Assembly (NCBI RefSeq): GCF_002377905.1
Contig: NZ_DFQS01000021.1
Location: 1 to 64,000 of the forward strand
DNA length: 64,000 bases
Source: Psychrobacter sp. UBA3483
GTDB taxonomy: Bacteria > Pseudomonadota > Gammaproteobacteria > Pseudomonadales > Moraxellaceae
Direction of reading: 5' to 3'
In this document: positions 53,918 to 62,111 of the stretch, piece after piece
Layout: each line of letters begins with the position of its first letter
How positions within the stretch are numbered: position 1 is the first letter of the stretch
The notes under the pieces: generated by a model
Database searches by the model: none
Told to the model about the DNA's origin: nothing
Seen by the model: the letters and a program-made list of their open reading frames with translations, nothing else
Translations under genes and position numbers: made by a program

Positions 53918-55570
53918 CTACAATAAAGGACTGAATAAGCGTACCACATTATCAAATAAGCGCTCTGCCCCATGGCGCTCTTGCCATTCTTCTAAACTTA
54001 AAAAACGACAACTCTGCAAGTAAACCTGTTGGCAATCAGCAACCTGAGCGACCATTTCTGGGGTATAAATCGCTAAGCTGACCTCCATATTTAAATAAAA
54101 ACTGCGCATATCGATATTCACTGTGCCAAACAGGCAGTAATCATCGTCAATGACCACGGTTTTAGCATGCAGCAGTCCGCCTTTGAATAAAGCAATGGTT
54201 ACCCCGGCTTCGAGTAGCTCTTGATAGTACGCTTGTGAGGCATGTTGCACCAAAAATGAATCTACCTTTTCGGGCACAATAATAGTCACCTCGACCCCAC
54301 GTTTGGCCGCGGTGGTCAGCGCGCCCGATAACGCTTCATCGGGGACAAAATACGGCGTGGTAATACGAATACGTTTATTGGCGCGATGAATCACCGTCAC
54401 CAACGTATTATAAATCACATGCGCCGTCACTTGCGGCGCCGAAGGTATCAGCTGCGCCAGCACATCCTCAACAACTGGCATACGCGGTATCACAATCGAT
54501 GTCGAGCCAATCTCGGGCGGCTCATCAGAATCAACAAGCTCGTCTAAAACTTTGACGCGGCTGTTGATATCATTGATGGTTGGGTGCATGACATAGAGCT
54601 TACGGGTATAGGTATTTACGCGGTGATTGAGTGCGTCTAGGTTGTCTTTATTTTCCGCCCCGATATCGGTGACCACTACTTTTGCCATCGCTGTGGCAAT
54701 ATTCATCGGTTGTTGGCTGATGCTGCGTATCGCTACATCAATCCATTGACCCACATTTTTGTTCTGTTTAAAAAACTTCGGGTCAACCAAGTTAAAGCTA
54801 CCGATATAGCCTATATGTTCGTCAATGACGATAATCTTGCGATGATTACGTAAATCTGAGCGTTTAAATAGCGTCTTAAGCAAACCAACCGGCAGCGACT
54901 GGTGTACAAAAACCCCAGCCTCTTCTAACATGCGATGCTGTTTGCTATTAAAAAAGCTAAAGCTGCCCACACTATCCGCCAAAATATGACACTCGACGCC
55001 GCGCTGCACCGCTGCCATCAACGCGTCCATGACGTCGAGTATCTGACCTTTTGGATAAATAATATAGAACTCCATCAGGATAATACGCTGAGCGGCATTA
55101 ATATCTTCAATCAAGCGCCCAAAGATAGCATTCGGCGTGGTCAATAATTGCATTTGATGATCAGGAAACACCCCAAACCCTGTCCAGCGTGTACCGATTT
55201 TACTGACACCGCGATAGTTATCAGGTAGCAGCTCTTGTCCTTCATCAAACACCATTTGCTCACGCTTGGCCATATCATTCATTAGTAACCGCGCCTGATT
55301 CATGCGCTCACGATAACGTCGTCCGATCATCGGCTCACCCAATAAGATATAAGCGATAAAACCAACCACGGGTAACGTATAAAGCACAGCAACCCAAGCA
55401 ATCGATACCCCAATATTGCGCTGCACCGAGACGATACGCAGCGTCATGACTATCATAAGAATCACGTGCAATATCAGACCCAATCCAGCAAAATCTCCTA
55501 CCGACCAGGTAGTAAAGTAATCTTCAATAGAAAGGGCTTTTATATTAAAATTATCTATGCTCGCCTCCAT
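53918..55570 (-). CDS. cls: Cardiolipin synthase
   Basis: Cls condenses phosphatidylglycerol with a second phospholipid to form cardiolipin. Two N-terminal helices (about 25-85) precede a cytosolic part with two phospholipase-D HKD motifs: NHRKIIVIDEHIGYIGSFN and HAKTVVIDDDYCLFGTVNID. It is 550 residues, a little longer than ClsA because of an insert at about 300-390. The gene is alone. Whether it is ClsA, ClsB or ClsC type is settled as ClsA-like by the two membrane helices. Confidence 0.92.
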   Translation of the reverse strand: MEASIDNFNIKALSIEDYFTTWSVGDFAGLGLILHVILMIVMTLRIVSVQRNIGVSIAWVAVLYTLPVVGFIAYILLGEPMIGRRYRERMNQARLLMNDMAKREQMVFDEGQELLPDNYRGVSKIGTRWTGFGVFPDHQMQLLTTPNAIFGRLIEDINAAQRIILMEFYIIYPKGQILDVMDALMAAVQRGVECHILADSVGSFSFFNSKQHRMLEEAGVFVHQSLPVGLLKTLFKRSDLRNHRKIIVIDEHIGYIGSFNLVDPKFFKQNKNVGQWIDVAIRSISQQPMNIATAMAKVVVTDIGAENKDNLDALNHRVNTYTRKLYVMHPTINDINSRVKVLDELVDSDEPPEIGSTSIVIPRMPVVEDVLAQLIPSAPQVTAHVIYNTLVTVIHRANKRIRITTPYFVPDEALSGALTTAAKRGVEVTIIVPEKVDSFLVQHASQAYYQELLEAGVTIALFKGGLLHAKTVVIDDDYCLFGTVNIDMRSFYLNMEVSLAIYTPEMVAQVADCQQVYLQSCRFLSLEEWQERHGAERLFDNVVRLFSPLL

Positions 55571-55803
55571 GACCCTATATCACTCAAATCATTCATTTAT
55601 TTATGAGTTATTAGCCCGCTGCCGTATTAAGTGGGCGCTTTATTCATTAAACGTAAAAAGCATTATCAGTATAGTGGCTTTTAGCAAGCACACAATAGCC
55701 AACTATATAGCGATTATATAGTCTATCATCATTCTACTTATGGCTTAATGTGACGGCTAATACAGTTTATTGGCCATAATTTTAAAAATACTTGAAATAG
55801 TAT

Positions 55804-55831
55804 TTGACAGCCATGTGTAAATGTATATAAT
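55804..55831 (+). promoter_or_regulatory. Promoter of tRNA-Val and tRNA-Asp
   Basis: Perfect consensus hexamers TTGACA (55804-55809) and TATAAT (55826-55831) with a 16-base spacer. Transcription starts just before the tRNA-Val gene. Confidence 0.9.
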
Positions 55832-55846
55832 ACACACCCACAGCAA

Positions 55847-55922
55847 GGGTGATTAGCTCAGTTGGTAGAGCGTCTGCCTTACACGCAGAATGTCGGCGGT
55901 TCGAATCCGTCATCACCCACCA
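55847..55922 (+). tRNA. tRNA-Val(UAC)
   Basis: Acceptor GGGTGAT pairs with ATCACCC, the anticodon loop CTTACAC gives anticodon UAC, the T-arm is intact and CCA is encoded. It is the first of two tRNAs in one transcript. A small hairpin (CCACTC with GAGTGG) follows, likely a processing site between the two. Confidence 0.97.
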
Positions 55923-55973
55923 CTCATTTAGCGAGTGGGTCTTTTAGAAGACGAAATGCTAAAGACGACCTAA

Positions 55974-56050
55974 GCAGCGGTAGTTCAGTTGGTTAGAATA
56001 CCGGCCTGTCACGCCGGGGGTCGCGGGTTCGAGTCCCGTCCGCTGCGCCA
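55974..56050 (+). tRNA. tRNA-Asp(GUC)
   Basis: Acceptor GCAGCGG pairs with CCGCTGC, anticodon stem CCGGC/GCCGG closes CTGTCAC with anticodon GUC, discriminator G and encoded CCA. The GUC anticodon is a queuosine target of Tgt. Confidence 0.97.
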
Positions 56051-56095
56051 TATTTAAAACTTGGTTTTTAATTGCATTATTAAGTACAAAGTTTC

Positions 56096-56130
56096 AACCT
56101 CAAGTATTCGTTTACTTGAGGTTTTTTTGT
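56096..56130 (+). terminator. tRNA-Val/Asp terminator
   Basis: An 11-bp perfect stem (56096-56106 with 56113-56123) has a TTCGTT loop, followed by T-run. Confidence 0.93.
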
Positions 56131-56235
56131 GCTTGTTAATTTTCATTCGCTACTTACAATTTATCATTGTGTCTAGAAACAACTGCTTACTACTTTATGA
56201 CTCAAACATTTTATTCGTTTATAAACCTTCTTTTA

Positions 56236-56673
56236 CTAAAACCCCGTACGGAACAGCGTACCGACCACGACAAACGCCACTGCAAATAATGTCACCAAAA
56301 TAATATTGATGGCAAACCCATTCAAATTATTAGCGGTTAAGCGTGGTATTACCCAAAAACGCGCATGCATCGCGACCAATGCCGTCAATAATAACAAGCT
56401 CAGCTTTATACCAATCAAGACACTGATGTCATTATCAAAGGCAAACCACATCTCTATGTTAGGTAATATCTTATATGCCATCCATAATCCAGTAATAATT
56501 TGAATGGCCAATGCAGGCATGCCAATCTTTTCAAACTGCCCCTCAAATTGTAACAATGCGTCTAAATTACGTGAAGATAGCACTTTTGGCAGCACCACTA
56601 ATGCTAGTATTAAATGACCACCTGTCCAAATTGCAGCCCCGAGTAAATGCAAAATTAAAAGATAGTTGAACAT
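56236..56673 (-). CDS. CopD-like membrane protein
   Basis: A 145-residue protein (ATG 56673, preceded by GGAG) with four hydrophobic segments. It resembles the CopD/cytochrome b-type membrane domain family, with LHLLGAAIWTGGHLILALVV at the start and HARFWVIPRLT later, giving conserved histidines. Function is uncertain; copper resistance or heme binding have been proposed in relatives. It is divergent from a hemerythrin gene only 60 bases away. The longer frame at 56700 adds nine residues without a ribosome-binding site. Confidence 0.75.
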   Translation of the reverse strand: MFNYLLILHLLGAAIWTGGHLILALVVLPKVLSSRNLDALLQFEGQFEKIGMPALAIQIITGLWMAYKILPNIEMWFAFDNDISVLIGIKLSLLLLTALVAMHARFWVIPRLTANNLNGFAINIILVTLFAVAFVVVGTLFRTGF

Positions 56674-56733
56674 AAAATATAACTCCAAATAATGAATCAA
56701 TCATGATTTCTCGAAGCATTAAGGTATTTAATT

Positions 56734-57213
56734 ATGAAACGCGCCAATCAATTGCAGCCATTATCACGTCAACACCATCTTGGGCTTAATTTGTCTCGCC
56801 ATGCCAAAGAAAGCTTAGATGAACCCGAAGAAATTGCCAAACACTGGGACAATCTCACCTCCTATATTAACGACATGGCCTATCACTTCCAAATTGAAGA
56901 CAATTTAATTGCTAATGCCTTGGAGCCGTACCGCGCTACTGAATCTGAGGTGGCGTTAGTACTCGACACCCTTGATGGACAGCATAAGCAATTACATCAA
57001 CTGATAAATACGGTCGAACAATCACAAAAATCTGGCAATAAAGAGGTCAGCGTGGCACAAGTTCATGAGCTTGGCACCCTATTATACGACCATATTCGAT
57101 TTGAAGAGCGCGAGTTATACCCTACGGTAGAAAAATATCTGACGGAAGCAGAATTAGACGCTGTTTATGAAGCCAGCCCTGATAGCATTAAGCGTCCTGA
57201 TGAGAGTCGATAG
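56734..57213 (+). CDS. Hemerythrin (HHE) domain protein
   Basis: The 159-residue protein fits an HHE four-helix bundle that binds a di-iron centre. Metal-ligand-like residues sit in SRQHHLGLNLSRH, AYHFQIEDNLI, DGQHKQLHQLI and LYDHIRFEERELYP. Relatives sense or store oxygen, iron or nitric oxide stress. It is divergent from the CopD-like gene, and the two may share a regulator in the 60-base gap. Confidence 0.85.
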   Translation: MKRANQLQPLSRQHHLGLNLSRHAKESLDEPEEIAKHWDNLTSYINDMAYHFQIEDNLIANALEPYRATESEVALVLDTLDGQHKQLHQLINTVEQSQKSGNKEVSVAQVHELGTLLYDHIRFEERELYPTVEKYLTEAELDAVYEASPDSIKRPDESR

Positions 57214-57246
57214 AGTGAATATTATCTAAGTACTGTATATATAGAA

Positions 57247-57278
57247 TTACCCCATAAGCTATTTAACTTATGGGGTAA
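57247..57278. other. 12-bp hairpin after the hemerythrin gene
   Basis: TTACCCCATAAG (57247-57258) and CTTATGGGGTAA (57267-57278) form a perfect 12-bp stem with an 8-base loop. No T-run follows on either strand, so it is not a classic terminator. It lies between the converging hemerythrin and mltB genes and may still stop or stabilise both transcripts. Confidence 0.65.
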
Positions 57279-57367
57279 AATAGAACTATTTGTTCCATTT
57301 CAAATAATTATTCCAAAAACCATCGTTGTAAATAACGGTTATCCAAAAACAGGGATTTTACTCTGTC

Positions 57368-58672
57368 TCACCATCCTGCCAATGAAGACGCACTACGCTG
57401 AGTGATAAAACCGTCTGGTGTTTGACCGTTGTCTGCTTGCCAGCGCTGGAACACCTTACGAGTGTTGGTACCGACAATGCCATCAGCGCCTTTAGTATCA
57501 TAACCCATGCTGGTCAAACGCTGCTGCAAATTACGCACTTGTGCGGTCGATAACGGACGCTCATAGCGCGGCCATGATTTTTGTAATCCACTTTGTCCTG
57601 CAAGCGCTTTACCCAATAAGCTCACACCAAGCGCATAGTTTGATGAGTTGTTATAAACCTTAATGACATCAAAGTTTGGGCTAAGTAATAGGACTGGACC
57701 ATCTTTACCAGCAGGTAGCCATAGCTCCATTTGCGTATTGGCATCTAAGTAAACATCAGCGATAGTATCCACGCCCATTGCCGCCCATCTAGCCGCTGGT
57801 TGTTTGGTACCCACTGCTGAGTAATCAAACGACGCAGGTACAGTCGCTTCATAAAATGGCGCAAGGCCTCGCACCCAACCTGAATTACTCAGATAGTTGG
57901 CAGTAGAGGCCAAAGCATCGCTCGTTGACCACGGGTTACGATGACCGTTGCCATCACCATCAACGCCGTGTTTCAGCCAGGTATCAGGGATAAACTGCGT
58001 CTGCCCCATACCGCCTGCCCAAGAGCCATCGAGCTGTGACCACGAAACATCGCCGCGCTGTAATAGCGTCGCTAGAGACAATAACTGGGTTTCGGCAAAC
58101 TCTTGGCGGCGCCCATCATAAGCAAGGCTAGCAAGCGAGCTTGGAATACTGCTGTTGCCCGTTACCACACCGTATGACGACTCCATCCCCCAAATCGCGG
58201 CAATGATTTCTGCATTGACGCCATACTGCGATTCTAACTGCGATAAAAAGGCGCGCTGCTCGGCAAACTTACGCTTACCAGTACTTACGCGACCATCTGC
58301 TACGGCAGAATCGACATATTCCCAAGGCATCTTAGAAAACTCTGGCTGCCCTGAGTCCAGCGAGATAACTTGTTGGTTTAAATAAGCCGTATCAAGCAAA
58401 CGACGCACGGTGGAAGCGTCATGACCCCCTGCAATGGCGCGCATCGAAAAATCAGACTTCCAATCGGAAAAACTGTTATAGCTTGGCTTGGCAACTGGCT
58501 GCGGCTTGACGACTGGTACAGGTGTTGGCTTTACCTGAATGGTTTGGGTCTGGGTAATTTGCACATTACCTTGGCGTACAGGGGTACTCGGCTTTTGCAT
58601 TGCCTGCTGGCTGGTACAGCCGACCATGACTAACGCGGGAAACAGAGCAAGGTATTGTTTGTTTAATAACAT
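57368..58672 (-). CDS. mltB: Membrane-bound lytic murein transglycosylase B with PG-binding domain
   Basis: The lipoprotein (434 residues from ATG 58672, signal ending in VMVGC) has the SLT-fold core: IAAIWGMESSYGVVTGNS with the catalytic Glu, then GGMGQTQFIPDTWLKHGVD. A C-terminal peptidoglycan-binding_1 domain follows (about 375-430, VRNLQQRLTSMGYDTKGADG). It cleaves glycan strands to anhydro-MurNAc products that the amgK-murU route can recycle. It is the last of the surE-nlpD-mltB group on the minus strand. Confidence 0.92.
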   Translation of the reverse strand: MLLNKQYLALFPALVMVGCTSQQAMQKPSTPVRQGNVQITQTQTIQVKPTPVPVVKPQPVAKPSYNSFSDWKSDFSMRAIAGGHDASTVRRLLDTAYLNQQVISLDSGQPEFSKMPWEYVDSAVADGRVSTGKRKFAEQRAFLSQLESQYGVNAEIIAAIWGMESSYGVVTGNSSIPSSLASLAYDGRRQEFAETQLLSLATLLQRGDVSWSQLDGSWAGGMGQTQFIPDTWLKHGVDGDGNGHRNPWSTSDALASTANYLSNSGWVRGLAPFYEATVPASFDYSAVGTKQPAARWAAMGVDTIADVYLDANTQMELWLPAGKDGPVLLLSPNFDVIKVYNNSSNYALGVSLLGKALAGQSGLQKSWPRYERPLSTAQVRNLQQRLTSMGYDTKGADGIVGTNTRKVFQRWQADNGQTPDGFITQRSASSLAGW

Positions 58673-58795
58673 AAGTTTCTCAAATATGAATAAGTAAAGC
58701 AACTGATCGTCATTGATCGCTAATAATTGATAGCGATCAAGTAATCACGACTAACCGCACTAAAAAAAATTGCAGCAAATTTAACGTTCTAATAG

Positions 58796-59599
58796 TTAAC
58801 GTCCTAGCACCGCACGTGGGTCAATAGGGTTACCATTTAGGCGTACTTGGAACTCTAAGCCGACTTGGTTGGTCTCGCCGCTGCTACCCATATTTGCAAT
58901 ACGCTGACCGCGCTGTACCGCTTCACCTTCTTTTACCAGCAAGGCACTGTTGTGCGCATAGGCGGTAATATAGTTATCGCTATGACGAATCATAATTAGG
59001 TTGCCATACTCAGGCAGACCGTTACCTGAGTACAGTACGGTACCCGATTGACTGGCAAGCACTGGATCGCCGACATTACCAGCAAACCACATGCCCATAT
59101 TACCGGCAGCAGCATCAAAGTTACGAATTACTTGGTTGCGACTTGGATACTCATAACCCGATGTTGCGTTGGCGGTCACTTCATAAACAGGCGTTTGCGA
59201 ATAGCTCGGGCTGCTAGTCACAGGCGGCGTATAGCTCGGCTGTGGACGTGTTTGAGCAGGAGCATTATAGCGATTGTTATTATTGGCGTTTACAGGCTCG
59301 CCTTGCCATAATTTGAGCCATTGACCACTATAAATCGTATATTTGCTATCTAAACCATTAATCGCGCCGATTTGGCGATAATTGAGACGATAGCGCGCGG
59401 CGATCTCACTGACGGTGTCACCGCGCTGCACACGATAATAATTGGGCACGCCTTGTCCGTTGGTGATAATCTTCGGTCCCTGATTAGCCCCTTGATAGGT
59501 GGGCTTGGTGGCACAGCCGACCATCGTCAAGGTCGCTGCCGTCAATGTTCCCATCAAGGCTAGGGTTGCTAAGCGCGATCCAGCAATAAGCTTCTTCAT
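58796..59599 (-). CDS. nlpD: NlpD-like LysM/M23 lipoprotein
   Basis: The 267-residue lipoprotein (from ATG 59599, lipobox TMVGC) has a LysM domain (about 55-98, YYRVQRGDTVSEIAARY), a Gln/Pro/Tyr-rich linker, and a C-terminal LytM/M23 domain (about 155-265). Of the metal ligands, the first motif reads NMGMWFAGNVGD and the last reads LEFQVR in place of HFEIR, so it should be an inactive activator of an amidase, as E. coli NlpD is. It lies between surE and mltB, close to the surE-nlpD order of other gamma-proteobacteria, but rpoS is absent here. Confidence 0.9.
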   Translation of the reverse strand: MKKLIAGSRLATLALMGTLTAATLTMVGCATKPTYQGANQGPKIITNGQGVPNYYRVQRGDTVSEIAARYRLNYRQIGAINGLDSKYTIYSGQWLKLWQGEPVNANNNNRYNAPAQTRPQPSYTPPVTSSPSYSQTPVYEVTANATSGYEYPSRNQVIRNFDAAAGNMGMWFAGNVGDPVLASQSGTVLYSGNGLPEYGNLIMIRHSDNYITAYAHNSALLVKEGEAVQRGQRIANMGSSGETNQVGLEFQVRLNGNPIDPRAVLGR

Positions 59600-59752
59600 A
59601 CAAGATTTCCTATTCTTTATGTTACTCACAAACTCCTTGTGTTACTCACAAGCATTTTGCTAACGGTTATAACGTTTACTATATTTGATACCATGACTGT
59701 TTATTTAATAATAAGTCATTCGTCAATCAATGACTTTTAGCGATTTTAAGCC

Positions 59753-59815
59753 CTAGCAAATTTAGTACTAATAAATTTAAGCATTGGCAAATTTAAGCAC
59801 TGACAAATATCATCA
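59753..59815. repeat. Imperfect 16-bp tandem repeat
   Basis: Four degenerate 15-16 base units built on CAAATTTAAGCA lie at about 59753-59767, 59768-59783, 59784-59799 and 59800-59815, in the 260-base gap between surE and nlpD. An inverted repeat (AAGTCATT 59713-59720, AATGACTT 59729-59736) lies just beside it. No gene is visible in the gap. Confidence 0.7.
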
Positions 59816-59838
59816 TGGACTTAAAGCAATCAGTCAAT

Positions 59839-59874
59839 TTACAGCACTAATTACAGGGCTAATTACAGTACTAA
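59839..59874. repeat. 12-bp tandem repeat at the end of surE
   Basis: Three units of TTACAGNNCTAA lie at 59839-59850, 59851-59862 and 59863-59874. The last unit carries the surE stop codon, so an extra or missing copy would leave the surE end nearly unchanged. Confidence 0.85.
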
Positions 59875-60675
59875 GGCTGAGAGTGACGCAAGGGCTTCGG
59901 TTGGCGTATGATGCAGACGCACAGGCGATAGACTAATATACCCTGCTGCCACCGCTTGGTCATCCATCATCGTTATTTCTGCTGATTCAATATTTGCATT
60001 GTCTGTTAATAATTCCCGTTGACGTTTGCGTAGCGATAGCCAATATGCATCGCGTCCGCGTGGATCGACCACATGATGCACGGGACGCGCAATCTGACTG
60101 TGACTCAGCGCCGTTATTTTTCGACCTTTAATCGCAGCGGCACTATCAACATCAGGAATATTAACGTTTAATACATGATAGGGCAAATTTTTGCAAGCAT
60201 CCAATATCGGTGTATCAGTCAAGAGTTTGACAATCTCATTGGCCGCCATTTGATAATGACTGGCCTGCTGCGGTTCGTCATTTTTTGTGCCGCCGCCTAC
60301 CAAAGAGGTTGCGATCGCTGGTATGCCAAAAAGCTGCGCGGTCAATGCAGCGCCAAAGGTACCTGAAAACAATACGTCCTGACCGAGATTGGCACCTGAA
60401 TTGATGCCAGTAATCACACAGTCAAAATCGGTATGACGATAGAGTTCATGTAGCGCCAAATAAACGCAGTCAGCGGGTGAACCATTGACCGCCATAAAGC
60501 CTGAATCTAACTTATGGGTGTACAATGGCGTTGAGATACTCAAGGCACTGGCGCAGCCGCTTTGCTCATTACTTGGTGCGACCACCAATACTTCTGCGAT
60601 GGTCGACAATGCCTGATAAAGTGCCAATAGCCCTGGCGCATGTACCCCATCATCATTACTCATTAAAATTTTCAT
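59863..60675 (-). CDS. surE: 5'/3'-nucleotidase SurE
   Basis: SurE dephosphorylates nucleoside monophosphates and short polyphosphates with divalent metal, and is tied to stationary-phase survival. The metal site MSNDDGVHAPG opens the protein, followed by APSNEQSGCASALS, NGSPADCV, and the INSGANLGQDVLFSGTFGAA loop. The 270-residue length is usual. It heads the surE-nlpD-mltB group. pcm, often next to surE, is absent. Confidence 0.95.
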   Translation of the reverse strand: MKILMSNDDGVHAPGLLALYQALSTIAEVLVVAPSNEQSGCASALSISTPLYTHKLDSGFMAVNGSPADCVYLALHELYRHTDFDCVITGINSGANLGQDVLFSGTFGAALTAQLFGIPAIATSLVGGGTKNDEPQQASHYQMAANEIVKLLTDTPILDACKNLPYHVLNVNIPDVDSAAAIKGRKITALSHSQIARPVHHVVDPRGRDAYWLSLRKRQRELLTDNANIESAEITMMDDQAVAAGYISLSPVRLHHTPTEALASLSALVL

Positions 60676-61151
60676 TTTTGCCCAATTCTGCTTAATACCA
60701 TTATTGATGACCGTCCGTCAGGTTCTCTACTTCTTTATCGTAAAACCGCTATAATGATGCCTGCCAAAATCAAGAAAAATAAAGACAAACATTATAGATA
60801 GCGCTGTCGCGTTTCAGATTTTGGGCGATTATACCCTACTCGCCTCGCGAGGCGAACCCAGACTTTACGTCAGCTCAACTTACTATTTGATTTTATTCAT
60901 AATTTTAATAGTAGCAGCAAGCGTCTTTTGCAAAAGGTAAAACGTTGGGGTTACAGTAGGCAACAAGGGACAACACGATCAATTGATACTTTTATGTTGA
61001 GGTAACTTAGGGCGATATAATGCTGATATGTTGCTGTAAAGGCGGCTTAGCTCACAATATATCTACACATAAATCAATATTTTATGTGACTTTTATTTTT
61101 TTACCCATTAACATAGCACCATCAAACAAAGATAAGCGAGTGTAATACTGA
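60676..61151. other. Gene-free gap with a 16-bp palindrome
   Basis: The 476-base divergent gap between surE and the next gene holds no visible gene. At 60840-60855 lies TCGCCTCGCGAGGCGA, a perfect 16-bp palindrome that stands out as GC-rich in an AT-rich region. It could be a protein-binding site or a short hairpin. Confidence 0.6.
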
Positions 61152-61589
61152 ATGAAAAATCAATCGATATTATCTATAGCTTCTGTGATAGCAAAGACCG
61201 CCTCAAAAGTTGGTCTTGCAGGACTGATAACGTCTATTGCTATGCTGTCTCAAGCGACCCAAGCTGCGTCCAATGCGTCGACTACTATTCCAGTAGATTT
61301 ATCGGGCATTAACATCACTAAGCATGAGATTGCGGTGATGCATGTGTTATCAGAGATTTGCCCACCGATGTTAACTGGCAAACAAAAACAGCGCTTTTAT
61401 AAATCTTATAACGTGCAGCTGCATGAATTGATGCCATCGTTAGAGGATCCAAAAGCGGCTATTCAATACTTGTCTACGCAGCAAGATTACCGTCAAATCT
61501 TGCAAGGTATTCGTAGTTGGACCATGGGCTTCTCAAAACAAGAGAACAAAGCCTTGTGCGAAGATTTGGCCAATGCTGAATATCATTAA
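61152..61589 (+). CDS. Unknown exported protein
   Basis: The 145-residue protein has a signal peptide ending near TQAAS (about residue 39). The mature part is helical, with DLSGINITKHEIAVMHVLSE at its start and two cysteines (SEICPPM and KALCEDL) that could form a disulfide in the periplasm. I do not recognise the family. Codon use is like the neighbours, and it stands alone between surE and dacC. A strong terminator lies about 230 bases downstream at 61816-61862. Confidence 0.72.
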   Translation: MKNQSILSIASVIAKTASKVGLAGLITSIAMLSQATQAASNASTTIPVDLSGINITKHEIAVMHVLSEICPPMLTGKQKQRFYKSYNVQLHELMPSLEDPKAAIQYLSTQQDYRQILQGIRSWTMGFSKQENKALCEDLANAEYH

Positions 61590-61754
61590 TCCGTTTCGAT
61601 AGAAAAATAAATTCGATAAAATCTAGCATCTGGTCAATGTAAATAAATACCTTTACTATTAACGACAATAAAATCTGGTTATTATAACGTGATAGATGCT
61701 AGGCAAAAACCTTTGATAATTGGCTTTTAACAAGTGCTCTTATATATTTAAAAT

Positions 61755-61862
61755 AAGTGTTTAAATTAAGCTCATACTGGGTTTGTTGAAGACTAAATTT
61801 ATATAGCATAATCAGCTTGCTGTATCGTCCGCTCCTAGCAGACGTTACAGCAAGTTTTTTTA
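61755..61862 (+). ncRNA. Possible small RNA upstream of dacC
   Basis: A plausible promoter (TTGGCT 61720-61725, 17 bases, TATATT 61743-61748) precedes a terminator with no open frame between them, giving a transcript of about 108 nt. The alternative is that the terminator simply ends the long 3' tail of the upstream gene. The 3' part folds with 9+4 base pairs. Confidence 0.35.
61816..61862 (+). terminator. Strong hairpin terminator with an alternative fold
   Basis: CTTGCTGTA (61816-61824) pairs with TACAGCAAG (61846-61854), extended by CGTC/GACG inside and followed by seven Ts. The right arm can instead pair with AAAAAAACTTGC further on, so two hairpins compete for the same GCAAG. Confidence 0.82.
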
Positions 61863-62111
61863 TGGTCAAAAAAACTTGCTCGCAAGCCATGTTTGATGAG
61901 GAGTGATTTTATTTTATTTATCATTTCCCCATCGAGCGGCATTTTGCTAAGATAAGGCGTTAATTTTATGTCCATCGCTCAGTCGTCAAGGCTTTCAGCA
62001 AAAATCTGTTCTGACGCTTAAATTTAAAGCGTTTATGTTAGATTAACTTGAGATTTAGCCTGCGCTAGCAGCGATAGATACATTTGGTTTTATGATGCGG
62101 TGTAACAATCT

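Noticed and set aside
55923..55973. Hairpin between tRNA-Val and tRNA-Asp as an attachment site or terminator
   Set aside because: It has no T-run or integrase nearby and is better explained as a processing hairpin in a two-tRNA transcript.
59753..59874. Short repeats near surE as a CRISPR array
   Set aside because: The units are 12-16 bases, head to tail without spacers, and no cas genes are in the window.
61699..61890. A 63-codon minus-strand open frame
   Set aside because: It lies over the 61816-61862 terminator and the candidate small RNA, has no ribosome-binding site and no family-like sequence.
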